In this document: positions 14,287-14,642 of the stretch, piece after piece
How the letters are laid out: every line of letters begins with the position of its first letter
How positions within the stretch are numbered: the first letter of the stretch is position 1
DNA from: Prevotellaceae bacterium UBA3646
Lineage (GTDB): Bacteria; Bacteroidota; Bacteroidia; Bacteroidales; Bacteroidaceae
Direction of reading: 5' to 3'
NCBI GenBank assembly: GCA_002373535.1
Contig: DFKL01000081.1
Location: 1 to 14,642, forward strand
Length of the DNA stretch: 14,642 bases
Program-made: the position numbers and the translations under genes
Notes under the pieces: model-generated
Seen by the model: only the letters and a program-made list of their open reading frames with translations
What the model was told of the DNA's origin: nothing
Databases searched by the model: none

Positions 14287-14642
14287 CTACCAGCCCCATT
14301 GGCTCGGCTGAAGTATTTTCTCTACGTTGTCCTCGATTTCGTCAGGCAGGTTGCAGAAGAAATCAAAACCGGTCTTCTGCTCCAGGTAGTCTATGCTGAC
14401 GCAGAAGTTGTTAAGGGACGAACCGTCGGCAGTATTAGTGCCGTCTGTGTGCTCGATCCAGTATCCTATTGCCCTGTAGCCCTTGTAGCCAATGTTGGTG
14501 TTTGCCTTCTTGTACAGGAGGGCGACGAAAAAATACTTAGGTACAGGCAGTCCTTTCTTTGTCTCTATGATCTGATTGCTTGCTATGGTGCCGCCCTTTA
14601 CTACATATATGGTGTCTTCCCTGTTGTATGCCGTGGTCCATG
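14287..14642 (-). CDS. DNA/RNA non-specific endonuclease (NUC1 type), C-terminal part
   Basis: Read on the minus strand from the window's right edge to a TAG at 14287-14289, this gives 117 residues. The segments V-P-K-Y-F-F-V-A-L-L-Y, A-I-G-Y-W-I-E-H, V-S-I-D-Y-L-E-Q-K-T-G-F-D-F-F, N-L-P-D-E-I-E-D-N-V-E and the end Q-W-G-W match the C-terminal half of Endonuclease_NS (PF01223) proteins. These are Mg-dependent nucleases of the Serratia nuclease fold that cut DNA and RNA. The catalytic D-R-G-H motif and the metal-binding Asn lie upstream, outside the window, so activity and export signal cannot be checked. It converges on the DUF3256-like gene with a 26-nt gap and belongs to a separate transcript. 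Confidence 0.85.
   Translation of the reverse strand, partial: WTTAYNREDTIYVVKGGTIASNQIIETKKGLPVPKYFFVALLYKKANTNIGYKGYRAIGYWIEHTDGTNTADGSSLNNFCVSIDYLEQKTGFDFFCNLPDEIEDNVEKILQPSQWGW

Noticed and set aside
1..14642. CRISPR array, tRNA, rRNA, toxin-antitoxin or anti-phage module
   Set aside because: I saw no spaced direct repeats, no tRNA- or rRNA-like stretches and no small paired genes of those types on either strand.

Overview
The window looks like a Bacteroidales chromosome segment (Bacteroides/Prevotella group). Three things point there: promoters with the Bacteroides-type TAnnTTTG -7 element, a SusC-style TonB-dependent receptor with an N-terminal carboxypeptidase-regulatory-like domain, and families largely confined to this order (DUF4876-like, DUF3256-like, IS1380 transposase). 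All family calls were made by reading translations and recalling families; no database was searched.

Layout. Bases 1-222 are the 3' end of an IS1380-type transposase gene, followed by about 310 bp of non-coding DNA with a weak terminator-like hairpin and a good promoter. Bases 535-9221 form one tightly packed plus-strand operon of five envelope genes. In order these are a TonB-dependent receptor (910 aa), a small acidic-start lipoprotein (126 aa), a second outer-membrane beta-barrel without a plug (about 498 aa), a DUF4876-like lipoprotein (414 aa) and a two-domain M16 metallopeptidase of the PqqL/FusC type (936 aa). Junctions are a 4-bp overlap and gaps of 1, 20 and 3 nt. A strong intrinsic terminator (9245-9284) ends this unit.

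A second promoter (9320-9351) starts a second plus-strand unit, 9385-14260. It holds a DUF308/HdeD-like membrane protein, a secreted modular endonuclease I, truA (tRNA pseudouridine synthase, TTG start), an EamA-family transporter and a DUF3256-like exported protein. Converging on it from the right edge is the C-terminal part of a DNA/RNA non-specific (NUC1-type) endonuclease on the minus strand.

How the genes may work together. The first operon reads as an uptake machine. The receptor and its surface lipoproteins would capture a ligand, the receptor would import it with TonB energy, and the periplasmic M16 protease would digest it. That is the logic of the ferredoxin-piracy systems FusA/FusC (Pectobacterium) and YddB/PqqL (E. 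coli), here with Bacteroidetes-specific lipoproteins and an extra barrel and with no SusD. This assignment is inference and is the most interesting element in the window. The second unit mixes housekeeping genes with a secreted DNase. With the convergent NUC1-type nuclease, two predicted exported nucleases lie within about 4.6 kb.
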